Assembly: GCA_030141605.1 (NCBI GenBank)
Contig: JAQGDQ010000830.1
Coordinates: 1 to 64,000 of the forward strand
Reading direction: 5' to 3'
DNA from: Tubiluchus corallicola
Lineage: Eukaryota > Priapulida > Priapulimorpha > Priapulimorphida > Tubiluchidae
DNA length: 64,000 bases
Position numbers and translations under genes: made by a program. The notes below the pieces were generated by a model. The model was not told where the DNA came from. It worked only from the letters and a program-made list of their open reading frames with translations, and did not search any database. This document shows positions 1-10,033 of the stretch, piece after piece. The first letter of the stretch is position 1. Every line of letters begins with the position of its first letter.

Positions 1-54
1 GGCGACATGCATGCTTACATTTGTGTACGTTTCACTAATCTCTGTTTGTATATA

Positions 55-250
55 TCCCCCCTTGGGGTTATGTGTCGGCAAAGTAAGGTTTCACTTGCTC
101 CTTTTTGATGCTACATATAGCTCCCCCATGGGGGAGTTGTGCTCCCCCCTTGGGGTTATGTGTCGGCAAAGTAAGGTCTCACTTGCTCCTTTTTGATGCT
201 GCATATAGCTCCCCCTTGGGGAGGCTTGTGCTCCCCCCTGGGGGGGTTAT
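55..250. repeat. 88-bp tandem repeat with a perfect palindrome
   Basis: A unit of about 88 bp containing CTTGGGGTTATGTGTCGGC recurs at 61 and 149, followed by a partial third copy. Positions 121-136 (CTCCCCCATGGGGGAG) form a perfect 16-bp palindrome, and the third copy carries related C-run/G-run hairpins. The only ORF here (11-196) is a by-product of the repeat. No gene is visible. Confidence 0.8.
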
Positions 251-520
251 GTTCCCTTTTAAATTTTAATTTGATAATGCTTATTATTTTTGTATTAGTC
301 TTTTTTTATTAATGTTAATTCTAAACACAGATGTGAATGCAAAAAACAAATTCTTCAGACTGTAATATACATTGCACACTGCCAATGAAAGCTTTAGCCA
401 TATAAATTGTTCAAACGTTGATATGCTGTACGCTAGCGTCATCTAGCAGTGAATGCGTGGCTAGTTCGCATAATGGCACTACTTGTTCATACTTTCCAGT
501 GAAATTAATGCTTCTATGTT

Positions 521-700
521 GTTCTGTAATGCATGACGGCGCTATCTGTTCATTGAATGTGTTGTTCTGTAATGCATGACGGCGCTACCTGTTCATTGAA
601 TGTGTTTTTGTTAAATACTTTCCAGGGAAATATAATGCTCCTATGTTGTTCTGTAATGCATGACGGTGGTAGCTGTTCATTGAATGTGTTTTGTATGCGT
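521..700. repeat. Minisatellite, three copies
   Basis: Three copies begin at 521, 564 and 648, each starting GTTCTGTAATGCATGACGG and running into CTGTTCATTGAATGTG. The last two are separated by an extra 40 bp that resembles sequence just before the first copy. No coding signal. Confidence 0.75.
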
Positions 701-719
701 ATTATAATACATTAGTGGA

Positions 720-960
720 AAAAATAAAAATTTTAGATTACATTTTTAATGTTAATTTCTTTTCAAGCTTGGTGCATTTGAGAAAAATAAAAATTATATA
801 TTACATTTGAAAAAATAAAAATTATATTTAGATTACAAGCTTTTAATGTTAAATTTCTTTTCAAGCTTGTTGCATTTGTGAAAAATAAAAATTAAATATA
901 TAAAGCCATGTGAAAGAATAAAAATTATTTTTTAAAACACTTTATTAGCAACAACAACAC
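720..960. repeat. A/T-rich 97-bp direct duplication
   Basis: AATGTTAATTTCTTTTCAAG recurs at about 748 and 845, with GAAAAATAAAAATT blocks between and after. It looks like old tandem duplication in A/T-rich DNA. The whole stretch 251-1400 holds only such repeats and no supportable gene. Confidence 0.6.
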
Positions 961-1044
961 TTTTTAAAACAACTTATTAAAAAATACTTTAAAACATCAT
1001 AAGTAACAACAATACACTCTTAACAACAATACAGTCTTTTTATG

Positions 1045-1124
1045 ACATGGGAATGATTGCATACTATATTTAACAGCATCACCAACATGGGAATGATTGC
1101 ATACTATATTTAACAGCATCAGCA
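1045..1124. repeat. 40-bp tandem duplication
   Basis: Two adjacent, nearly identical 40-bp copies start at 1045 and 1085, each beginning ACATGGGAATGATTGCATAC. They lie about 280 bp beyond the 3' end of the polymerase ORF on the minus strand. Confidence 0.8.
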
Positions 1125-1400
1125 ACAGCATTAAAACATCATTTACTAACAACAATACTTTAAAACATCATATAGTGGCTTCATACAATGTACTTATGTT
1201 TTCGTACTCTCGATGTATTAGGTATAGAATGGAGGAGGTGGGATTGCAACAGACAAACTGTTACACATATAATGGGGGTATAGCATTTATCAATTAAATT
1301 GATTGTGTTCAATTCACAATTTCAAACAGACTACAGACTGTTACATAAATACAATATTTAGCCGGTTCGGACCATGCCCCTCCCTCTAACATATTTGTTG

Positions 1401-3410
1401 TCATAGAATAACACTATCATCATCGTCATCATCAACATCAACATCATCAGCACAGATATTGACAACAGTTACGTTAGGAGGTCCGTGAAAAGGTCGATTT
1501 TCGACGGGAGGAGCGACACTAGAAACAAAAGGTTTCGTCTGGTCTACTAAATAATGCCCGTATGGAACGCTGAAATTTTTTGACAGCCAGCATCTTTTAT
1601 CGTCAAAAAAAGATAGCGATCTTTTGGAAGAATGTTTAGTGTATATGTGATGTCGTTGCGATGTGAAGCGAATTGTCTCGTGCGTCAGTTCCACCTGCTC
1701 TGTAAAGGCACGCTCAAAATCTTCGTGAGTTATTTGTTTTGAAATTGTGCGCCTATCGACGCCTTTGGCGCGCTTTTTGCTTTGTCGAAAATCAACGCTC
1801 TTCATGCTGTATAATTTGGGCTTAAGTAAAATCCATTGTTGGTGAAGCGAGCCTTGTGACTCATCTTTGAAACAACCTAAGCGTGCCCGATTTTCCTCCC
1901 GATAAAAAACGTGATCTTTAGGATAATTCGAGGTATCGATCACGTTTCCTTTCTGTAGAAAATGGGGGATTAAAATCTCGGGCACACTCAGATTTTTTAC
2001 TTGGAGAAAAAATGAATCCGTGTCCGAACCGACAATTTTCACATCAGCTTCAGGAGATAAAATTTTCATTTCGTCATCACTGAATGTTTCGTAGCGAAGG
2101 CGATACATTATCAATTTAGAAAGGTCGAGAACGGTCTGACCTATATATATTGGCCTATCTAAGAGAACGTTGGTTTTGCGCAGTCTGTGAGCACTCACAG
2201 TATTATTAAAAATGTTAAAATCTTGGTGGTCCGGTCGCCTCAAAAATTGTTCGCACGCTTTTTGACTAGTGGCCAATTTTAAAGAGCAACGTTTGCGAAC
2301 GTTTTCCATACTTTTACCAAATAAACTGTTATTGAACAGCTTAAAAAGATCTTTTTCGAAAGCATTTTTAGCTTCTTGTCTCTTTAAGCTGTTAGCCGCA
2401 ATAAAACTACGAAAAATTGGTGCCTGACGAAATGAGACAACAGAATGAATTTTGGAAATTTTCATACCCATTTTTAGATAAAATTTTAGTAGCGAAATGT
2501 GGACACCGTAATTCTCTTTAGAGAATTGGGTCAGCATTAATTTTTCGCTACCACTAAAAACGAACGTGTTCGAATTACGCGATCTACATATTCGTTGCCA
2601 TTGATGACGCATGAAATTGGAAAATAATATTTCGTGAGTTTTTAGGCGTTCTGGCGCCAGGGGAAAGTCGCTGGTCATATTATGAATCTGCTTTGGATAT
2701 TCCAAATCGCAGACCACAAAATAACCAGTTTCTGCAGTATCATCTACAGCGACCGGATCAAAGGTGTCGAGATTTTTTAGCCATTTAAAATCACCACAGG
2801 GTAATGGCATTGATAAAGCTTGCCCATAGAGATTGTTCATGTCAATTGGTAAAAGATACGTTAGCGCTTTAGATGGATCATAGGTTTCAGGCAATTCGGG
2901 GCAGTTAGCTTCGAGTTCGTGAACATTAACGAAAACGCTTCCGCCACGTATGTTGCTTTCGAATTTTTCAAACATGGTTATATCAGAAATAGCGTCTACC
3001 CGAATATCGCACGTTTTAAAAGCGGCATCCCATGTCAGCGAGGGTAAGGTGCAATAATGAATCGCATCTAATCCGAAATGATGCAAGCACATTCTTCGAT
3101 AATCGCAAAACACGTCTGCCAATAATCTACAATCTAATTCTAAATATCTAAGATAATAGTCGCGCAGATTGCGACAGCCAAATTCGCGCCATGCAGTTTG
3201 CACTAATTCATAATCTGTTTGCGATACAGTTTCTCCCGTCAAAGAGCTATAAAAATGCTCTATGGCGGGGAAACATTTCTCTTCCAACACGGATGAATTA
3301 TTAATATATTCATAACACATAATTCCTTTGCCATCAATTGTGGATTTCGAAAGCAAAGGATAATCAAGCATCATGGATTCGATATTTTCGACTAAAATGG
3401 CTCTAGCCAT
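1401..3410 (-). CDS. Protein-primed type family-B DNA polymerase, N-terminally incomplete (endogenous virus or Polinton-like)
   Basis: The 669-residue frame carries C-terminal exonuclease and polymerase modules of the DNA_pol_B_2 family, used by protein-primed replicons such as Polintons/Mavericks and related viruses. Visible motifs: ExoIII YxxxD (YLELD, about 89-93), PolA DMNNLYGQA (190-198), PolB KLFNNSLFG (357-365), PolC GSDTDS (461-466), a KxY motif in KPKLY (530-534) and KKRAKG (545-550). It ends in an aspartate run (DDDDDD). Exo I, Exo II and any terminal-protein region are absent: family members are usually over 900 residues, so about the first third is missing. The frame stays open upstream of this Met to 3467, so the true start may be in a lost or spliced exon; I used the first Met. 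No stop interrupts the polymerase core. A divergent ORF starts 39 bp away on the other strand. Whether it is expressed cannot be told. Confidence 0.85.
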   Translation of the reverse strand: MARAILVENIESMMLDYPLLSKSTIDGKGIMCYEYINNSSVLEEKCFPAIEHFYSSLTGETVSQTDYELVQTAWREFGCRNLRDYYLRYLELDCRLLADVFCDYRRMCLHHFGLDAIHYCTLPSLTWDAAFKTCDIRVDAISDITMFEKFESNIRGGSVFVNVHELEANCPELPETYDPSKALTYLLPIDMNNLYGQALSMPLPCGDFKWLKNLDTFDPVAVDDTAETGYFVVCDLEYPKQIHNMTSDFPLAPERLKTHEILFSNFMRHQWQRICRSRNSNTFVFSGSEKLMLTQFSKENYGVHISLLKFYLKMGMKISKIHSVVSFRQAPIFRSFIAANSLKRQEAKNAFEKDLFKLFNNSLFGKSMENVRKRCSLKLATSQKACEQFLRRPDHQDFNIFNNTVSAHRLRKTNVLLDRPIYIGQTVLDLSKLIMYRLRYETFSDDEMKILSPEADVKIVGSDTDSFFLQVKNLSVPEILIPHFLQKGNVIDTSNYPKDHVFYREENRARLGCFKDESQGSLHQQWILLKPKLYSMKSVDFRQSKKRAKGVDRRTISKQITHEDFERAFTEQVELTHETIRFTSQRHHIYTKHSSKRSLSFFDDKRCWLSKNFSVPYGHYLVDQTKPFVSSVAPPVENRPFHGPPNVTVVNICADDVDVDDDDDDSVIL

Positions 3411-3449
3411 GCTATACCATTCGTCCCAAAAATCACAGGACAGGCGCGC

Positions 3450-4397
3450 ATGATAGGTAGCGCCATCTTATCCAACACGCTACGTCACCGCACCCTTGAC
3501 GAGCTCGAGGCAAGTGGCAGGTGTACATTTTTCGACATTAGTCTATCGATGAAGGTAGCCATCTGGAATGGCATTGTATTCATATATGAATTTAATGCTC
3601 CCAGTGGATTTGCATGTGATGGTTTCCACACATACCTCGAACCATTGCAATTTAGACTACTCATGGGTGAGCGTGTCAGAAACTATATTAAATCCCAATG
3701 TACCCGCAAACGCACTAGGGAAGAGTGTGACGCTTTAAGATTCGATCAAGATCAATTAGCAGCCGGTTCTCATCAGACGTTGCACTCTTGCAGACGTCGC
3801 ATCGAGTTTGCCGACGAGGTTGGCGCCAGCTGTAGCGCTGCCGCTGCTGCTGCTGGTGCTAGCATAGGCGATGTTAATCGCGACGAGGGTTTTGGCGATG
3901 ACGACGACAACGTCAATGACGTCGATCTCGATCAATTCGACGTCGACATGATGATGGAAGAGGATAATGATGATGATGGAGATGACAATGACGGTTTTGA
4001 CAACGAGGATGTTGATGATTGCAAAGACGAGGACCAGGTCATACCTAGCACCAAGATGACTGCGACAGCACCACCAGCAGCAGCAGCAGCAGCAGCAGCA
4101 GTGCTGCCACCGCCGAGATTGCATCACCTTCCGATCGTCACTGCTAGAATGATGACTAGAACAGCAGCTGTACCTAAAACAGCGCCACCGGCGCCGCCAC
4201 CGCCACCACCACCGTCGAGATTACAGCACCACAATGTCAACGTTCGGGTCGCGTCTGCTAGCAATATGCCGCCACCGCTAACATCAACAACATTGACAGC
4301 AACAACAACAACGGCGTCATCAACGAGCATGGGTCCCCCACCCAACATCGTTTTTGTCAACCCGAGGAAAGCATCCCACCAGGATAAAGATAAATGA
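3450..4397 (+). CDS. Acidic low-complexity protein with a possible PC4-like N-terminal fold
   Basis: This 315-residue ORF is read divergently from the polymerase. Residues about 26-80 show a pattern like PC4/p15 single-stranded DNA-binding proteins: a strand (FFDISLSMKVAIW), a turn and second strand (GIVFIYEF), then a TYLEPLQFRLL helix start where PC4 proteins have a similar leucine/glutamine-rich turn into the helix. From about 85 comes a basic patch (RKRTREE), a stretch dominated by Asp/Glu/Asn (about 145-200), an alanine run from repeated GCAGCA, and a Pro/Thr-rich tail. Only the first 85 residues look like folded protein; the rest partly reflects GAT/GCA/CCA codon repeats. Position next to a polymerase suggests, but does not show, a replication role. 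The PC4 reading is by eye and could be wrong. A 49-bp direct repeat spans the stop codon. Confidence 0.5.
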   Translation: MIGSAILSNTLRHRTLDELEASGRCTFFDISLSMKVAIWNGIVFIYEFNAPSGFACDGFHTYLEPLQFRLLMGERVRNYIKSQCTRKRTREECDALRFDQDQLAAGSHQTLHSCRRRIEFADEVGASCSAAAAAAGASIGDVNRDEGFGDDDDNVNDVDLDQFDVDMMMEEDNDDDGDDNDGFDNEDVDDCKDEDQVIPSTKMTATAPPAAAAAAAAVLPPPRLHHLPIVTARMMTRTAAVPKTAPPAPPPPPPPSRLQHHNVNVRVASASNMPPPLTSTTLTATTTTASSTSMGPPPNIVFVNPRKASHQDKDK

Positions 4398-4455
4398 ATA
4401 TTTTTTAAATAGTAAAGGCACACCCCATCAGGATAAAGATAAATGAATATTTTAA
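4381..4455. repeat. Short direct duplication across the ORF end
   Basis: AGGATAAAGATAAATGAATA occurs at 4381 and 4430 (period 49), so the stop codon of the 3450-4397 ORF is duplicated just downstream. Confidence 0.8.
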
Positions 4456-5110
4456 AAAGTAAATACACTTCAGTCTCTGGCAATTTTAGTCTAATAGTAA
4501 AGCGCCTCAGTTTTTTCTCTTTGTACATCTAGTCTAGATAAAAGTAAAATTTTAATTGTCAAATATCCTATTGTCAAAAAAGAAATCTTTCAATAAAAAT
4601 GTGGCTAATGCAACTTGCGAGTTTTGGGATTATATATATATCCTCACCTAAAAATACTGACTCGCTGAAATGCGTGCAAACTAGAAGGCCGCGGGCATTC
4701 AATTATCCACTTATCTAGACGGCGGCTGTCCTACATTCTGCTTGCTGTACATTCGAACGCGCTTTTTAAAAAAACACGTACACGCGCAAGTCAATTAGCG
4801 GATTAAGCCCTCATTAGCTAGGTAGTCGAGTCAATTACCGGATTAAGCAATAGACACGTGCCTGCCTTCGCGTCTGATCAGATTAGTGCATTCGTCGCGG
4901 GTTTAAACATGCTCGGCAATGCGAGTTAGTACAGATAGAAAGATTTTACAAAATAAAAAGATAATTTTAGCTAACATTAGTTATTATTGTTCTGTCGGAT
5001 AAAAAAGTGGATGACGAGCAAAGATCGGACTCTGCTTTAGGTAATACCGCATCATCATCGTCATCATTGGATACAGTTGACAAAAATAAAGAAACCCAGA
5101 AATTAATCAT

Positions 5111-5220
5111 GCTCGGCGACGTGTGAGTAGACTGTATGTTGCACGATGCGAGTTCGTGCTAACAATCGTGCTCGGCGACGTGTGAGTAGACTGTATGTTG
5201 CACGATGCGAGTTCGTGCTA
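5111..5220. repeat. 59-bp tandem duplication with a small hairpin
   Basis: Copies start at 5111 and 5170 with 51 identical bases (GCTCGGCGACGTGTGAGTAG at the start). Each ends GCACGA-TGCGAGT-TCGTGC, a 6-bp stem hairpin. A partial relative (GCTCGGCAATGCGAGTTAGT) sits near 4912. Confidence 0.85.
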
Positions 5221-5264
5221 ATGCGACCGCATTGGACGGAGCGAAGGAGGCTTTTCGACGGCAT

Positions 5265-5400
5265 CCATCTCGGTAAAAATTGTATCGCAACTTAGACGCG
5301 CATAAAAGAACATTCTAACCCGGATGAGGGTGGGGTAAAATTTTAAAAAATTGCATGGCAATTTAGATGCGCATAAAAGAACATCCTAACCATTTAACGA
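5265..5400. repeat. Imperfect direct repeat
   Basis: Two related blocks share AAATTG(T/C)AT, GCAA(C/T)TTAGA and GCGCATAAAAGAACAT, near 5276 and 5350. Non-coding. Confidence 0.6.
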
Positions 5401-5734
5401 CGAGACTGTGCACTGCTGCACGTAGGTAGAGAAATCTTTTAGCGTAGCCACGCGCGCGCAAGTCAATTACCCCATTATCTAGCTAGCGGCCAGCTAGGCG
5501 GCGAGAGTCGATTACCGGATTAGGTACAATTAGGGTGGAGCAAAGTGCGCGAGCGCGTGTCCTCGCCCCGTCCACCTGTCCATCTGCCGTCGGTTCGAAC
5601 GAACGAGTGCATTTAGCGTGGGGGGGGCGTTCTCGCCGGGCGCACCCCCCCCAAAGCGTGCGGGAGTCCCAACCGTCACTCCTAATCCTTAAATCGGTCA
5701 CTTAACTAGCACGACAATAGACCCACTTCACTTT

Positions 5735-7365
5735 TTAGGGGCGATTTTTGTTCCCACCCCCCGGCAGCCAAAGGGGGCGTGGCCTATCGGCCAGAGGCAA
5801 AACATCTATACTACTTGCGATATTAAATAATTGAGAAAGTACTGGGACAATTAAATCCGTTGCTAACATTGTAGAATTTAACAGGGACAGTTTCTGGGCC
5901 AGGTATTTATTTTCGTTAAGTTTATTAAGCCAGTACAGCAATGTTTCGAATTCAGAGACAGGATAAAAGAAGACAGATTTGTCGTTTGGGGCATTTAAGA
6001 ATGATTGGTACATCTTCGAAGAAGATGTGATTTCATTGGCCATATTACTACCTACAGACAGGAAGAATTTGTTAAATGCATTGGCAATAGACAAGTAGTC
6101 ACCTGTGGTACGAATGTTGTTATCTAAAGAGGCAGGAGCAAGTTGAGTTTTAGTTTGAATTTTCAGTAAGATATTAATAATACTATAATACTCCATTGCT
6201 TCTTAATATTGTTTTTGTTTACAGGAAATAATATTTTCTTTTGGATTTTTGTTTTTTTCATAGGTCATTTTTAGTTTATTTGAATAAGTCTTGTAAAAAG
6301 TCCTTTTGACAGCGAATTAGAAAATCTGTGGTATTTATAGAGCTTGCTTCTACTTCTAATTGCTTTTAAAATGCCAGGTGTTACACAGGGTTTTTGAAAG
6401 GATATCGTTTCTCTTTTGCTAAGTGTACGAATAGGGGCATTGGTTTGAAGAAACCAAAAAACTTGAAATTTAGTTTTAAGATTTTATTCTGAAATGCCTA
6501 CATAAACAGTGAAGTAGTGTCGTGTTAAAAATCAGAAAACCAAGTGACCAGAACTACAAGTGAAATCATTTAGGTGTGAAAACAGGTTTAGAGATTATGC
6601 ATTCATTAAGACTGTAGAAGCCAATGAAAATTTAAACAGTAAAGAGAAAGCTTCAACAATTTTAACAAGAGCACCTGAAGGTGGTAGCACTATCCAAAAC
6701 TAAAAAAGTATGTTGACATTAGGATAAATATACAACATAAATTTAATTTTAGAATAATTAAAATGATTTTCTTTTGTCCAGGCATGTTTATTAAAGGTCA
6801 TTACAAATGATTTCAAGGAGTGGGAAAAAGTATCATCTATACTAAGTTGACTATTGAAAATATTTGAAAGCGAATGTTCCAAATCGCTCAGGAACAAATC
6901 TTTTAGTAACTCTTATTTGTATTTGCGACTTACTATTACTTGCGTAAGAAGAGTTAACAATTGCAAAAAATGGGCAGATGGTCAGCCACTTCATATTAAC
7001 TGGCGCTAGCAGTGATGAGATTTTCAAACTCATTTGTATAAATATGATCAACTAAGGTTTGTGAGTTGTTAGCAATGCGAGTTGGTTGAGTGATAACAAG
7101 ATGAAACCTATTTGAGAACAACATATTTATATAGGTGGCATCGGAAGCAATGACTTCATGTTCAAGTAGAATAATGTTCATGTCCCCGCAAATAAAAGCT
7201 GTCCTTCCCGACGAATTCATAAAATTTAAGATCTTTTCCACTTCTTCATTAAAGTGACTGACAGATTTGTTGGCGTGCATGTACACGACGCCAAATAATA
7301 TCGGTGCCTTATTTCTTGATGTTTTTATCTCGACCCATAAATCCTCTACAGCATTTCTACTAACT
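5735..7365 (-). mobile_element. Decayed non-LTR retrotransposon (endonuclease and linker, truncated RT)
   Basis: Read on the minus strand, three out-of-phase pieces give APE endonuclease and linker in the correct order. About 7365-6996 reads VEDLWVEIK, GVVYMHA, GDMNIILLEHE and ITQPTRIANNSQTLVDHIYTN, the GDxN and DH(I/F) blocks of the domain. About 6990-6850 continues with a TICPFFAIVNSSY block resembling the SDH-containing end of the domain. 6196-5800 gives the pre-RT linker (IANAFNKFFLSVGSNMANEI) and the first RT residues, then similarity stops abruptly near 5800 in unrelated GC-rich sequence. Several frameshifts and stops: a dead fragment, 5'-truncated as well. Clade probably CR1/L2/Jockey-like; not resolvable by eye. 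Confidence 0.8.
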
Positions 7366-7572
7366 AAGTGAGGTAAGTTGGATGTAACTTTTTCACAGTT
7401 AACTTTATTTCGTTAGTAACTTTAAAATCAAGTTTTTTTTCTAATATATAGACCTACAGCAGCAGTTGTATTGTATTGTATTGGAAAACTGACAGAGCCG
7501 ATGTTGTTTCAGGGCACATGGCATTCATAAATTAATATGACCTAAGATATGGGTTTATAAGCTAGCTATAGT

Positions 7573-7735
7573 CACCTTTCATGTCATCTTGAAAACGGCG
7601 GCTATATTGAATATACACTAAATCTCTGACTTTTGAAATCTATATATAGACACGAATCACCTTTCATGTCATCTTGAAAACGGCGGCTATATTCCCTAAA
7701 TCTTTGACCTTTGAAGCCTATATATAGACACAAAA
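7573..7735. repeat. 85-bp tandem duplication
   Basis: CACCTTTCATGTCATCTTGA starts at 7573 and 7658; both copies continue through AACGGCGGCTATATT and end in TATATATAGACAC. Nothing coding is seen between 7370 and 7865. Confidence 0.85.
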
Positions 7736-7865
7736 ACCATCATCCAATTGTCCTAGAACGTGCAATATAGCTATCATATATTACATAGCTAACACATAAA
7801 TTAGCCGCTGCAGCATCTTGAAAACCTAACAGAGATGATGTATTATGTGTTTTTAAGCATCAGAT

Positions 7866-8552
7866 ATGTTTTCCTTGACTTTGAAATCCCCTATCCGAGG
7901 AATGACAATACAACAAGTGGAATTGTGCGATGCCGTTTTAACTGTCAAGGTTGACCACATGCTAAGAAAAAAATTGACAATTCCTATTGAGAGTTCACAT
8001 TTCTGGACCAATAGCAGAATCGTCTTGGGTTGTATTAACAATGTGTCCAAAAGATTCAAGACTTACATTTCTAACAGCCTTGCAACTATTCATGAATTAT
8101 CAGATCATTGCCAGTGGCACCATGTGCCAGGATTAGACAACCCAGCCAACAAAGCATCTAGGGAAGTCACTGCTCAAGCTTTTGTTGACAACCACAACTG
8201 GTTGCATGGGCCAAGATTCGTGCATGAATCTTCAAAGATAGGATATCGCTCAGAAGATAGGATATCATTCAGCCTCCCTGAAGAGATGATCTGTGAGGTC
8301 AAAAAAGAAGACAAACTAAATTTCTTGTCACAAGAAACCGATGGAGATCCATTGGATAAGTTGTATGCCAACTATAGCAGTTTCTACCGTCTCCAGAAGG
8401 CAGTAGCTTGGCTCCTGAGATTGCGATCATATTTGCAGATCAAAGCAAGAAAGAAAGAAGTTAAGCAGACTTATGCCAGCAGACTGACTGAATTACTGTA
8501 TGCCAGGGCTTCTGTTATGAATAAATTTCGGAATCATGAATTAAGTGATTAA
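7866..8552 (+). pseudogene. BEL/Pao retrotransposon pol fragment (RNase H region)
   Basis: The 228-residue frame matches the RNase H part of BEL/Pao polyproteins: MTIQQVEL, SSHFWTNSRIVLGCINN, VSKRFKTYISN, CQWHHVPGLDNPANKASRE and NWLHGPRFV. The C-terminal part (LQKAVAWLLRLRSYL) is the helical linker that precedes the integrase zinc domain. Reverse transcriptase and protease parts are absent upstream and the frame ends near LTELLYARASVMNKF, just where the integrase linker should continue. The matching continuation appears 4.4 kb downstream (12926-13310), so the element seems interrupted. Inactive. Confidence 0.85.
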
Positions 8553-10030
8553 TTAATGGAGTTATCAACTTCATTAGATTATGTTGATAAAGCAGATACC
8601 TCCTAATTGGATTAGATAAATTTATTGAAAGATTATGGGAACTCACTTAGCTGGTTGAGGCACTATGTTTAAAAGAGAAGCAAAAATTATCTTCACAGAG
8701 ATGTTAGAGTTTATTAGAATAGAACAGGTGTTCATTTAGAAAGTAAGAGTTTGTCACAGGTGTTCGATTGGGAGAAGCGAAGCTTATTTTTATAACTTTG
8801 CGTGGTTAGATAATAAGCCTCATGTAATGTTATGCAGAGTTGCCATAATTATTAAGAAATAACGGAGAGTGGATTTCTTTGAGAGAAAGGTTTATTGCCC
8901 AAGCGAAGCGAAGAGCAATCTTTGGAAGTTAGATGCTGTGAAGGACGGATAGTCAGATAGCGGTTTTCTCATGCAAGGAGCTGTGTTATTAAACACCTGG
9001 TTGGTTATAAACCTACAAGCCAAGGATGACCTTTGGGCTATCGCAACATTACAGCGTTACCGCGAAATTTGCGAGAGCTATTGCGACACATTGCAGCGTT
9101 AGCACGCAATGTTATGAAATCTTCGCTTGGATATATATAAGACGATGTCTTGAGGAACAGAGGAGGCTGCGAGTGAGTTAGAAGTGAGTGGTTGCAAGTG
9201 AACCACGTGCTGTCCAGAGAGAGAGGCTGAGGAAGCAAAGACACGTAAGACCAGCGTGGACATCAAATCTGCGTACTCAACTGTTGAGCACTGGATCTAC
9301 GATTAGTCTTGCATCGTAATTGGAGTTGACCAATTGAACAGTTGTCATTGGTCATTCCACCAAGTTAAGTGATCTTAACATATGGTAACTTGAGAGCAAC
9401 TCTGCATAGTAAAAATTCACAGTGTAATAGACACCTTAAGTGTAACGTTTGGTTGATTGCATTTGCATACTTCACATTGTAATTAGCACCTTAAGTGCGA
9501 AGCAAGGAAATAGTTAAGTGAATCTGATTTGTGTCTCTTGGAGCTAACTATTAATTGTGAGCATCTATTGGTGATTAAGATCTAACATTGTAATATTAGC
9601 TGACTAAGAGTAATTGTTGTAACACAATAAATGATTTCACGTTAACTTAAAGGAATAGTTTATGTATGCTTATAGGTGTTTCAGTTAAGCAACCTTAATT
9701 CTGTAAACGAATCTGAAGATTCGCTGTGTACATAACATTAATTTAATTTACAAGTTCAATTGCGGGAACTTTGCTAGTAAGCTTTAGAGATAAAGACTCT
9801 AATCACAACGTGGAGTCGTAGAAACAGTCTTGTGGGACGAGATCATAGCCCTATAGACTTTTCTTAAGCTCTAGGAGCCAGGTTGTAAATAACCTTATAG
9901 CAATTAATGTAATAGAAGCGAATCACTCTTTAAATAAGTCAAGTGTCTCTTTAGGTCACGTGTTATACGATCACGAGAGATAATAATCAATATTAATCAG
10001 AGAGATTAATAATATATGATAACGAGTACA
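8553..10030. other. Non-coding stretch, possibly LTR and leader of the inserted Gypsy element
   Basis: No ORF of note. A TATATATAAG box near 9130 followed by a GA-rich transcript-like stretch, and AATAAA near 9626, are the kind of signals found in an LTR. I could not find a matching downstream copy, a convincing primer-binding site or clear LTR borders, so this remains a guess. Confidence 0.3.
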
Positions 10031-10033
10031 ACA

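Larger units (their letters stand above)
4691..5524. repeat. Iteron-like cluster of CAATTACCGGATTA motifs
   Basis: Five versions of a TCAATTACCGGATTAAG-like motif lie at about 4699, 4791, 4831, 5463 and 5508. The pairs at 4781-4850 and 5452-5524 are two copies of one unit of about 70 bp: each starts CGCGCAAG, carries one motif, a TAGCTAGG-like spacer, then a second motif. The stretch 4560-5730 is otherwise non-coding and richer in GC than its surroundings. Repeats beside a replicase could be origin or promoter elements, but that is inference. Confidence 0.55.
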
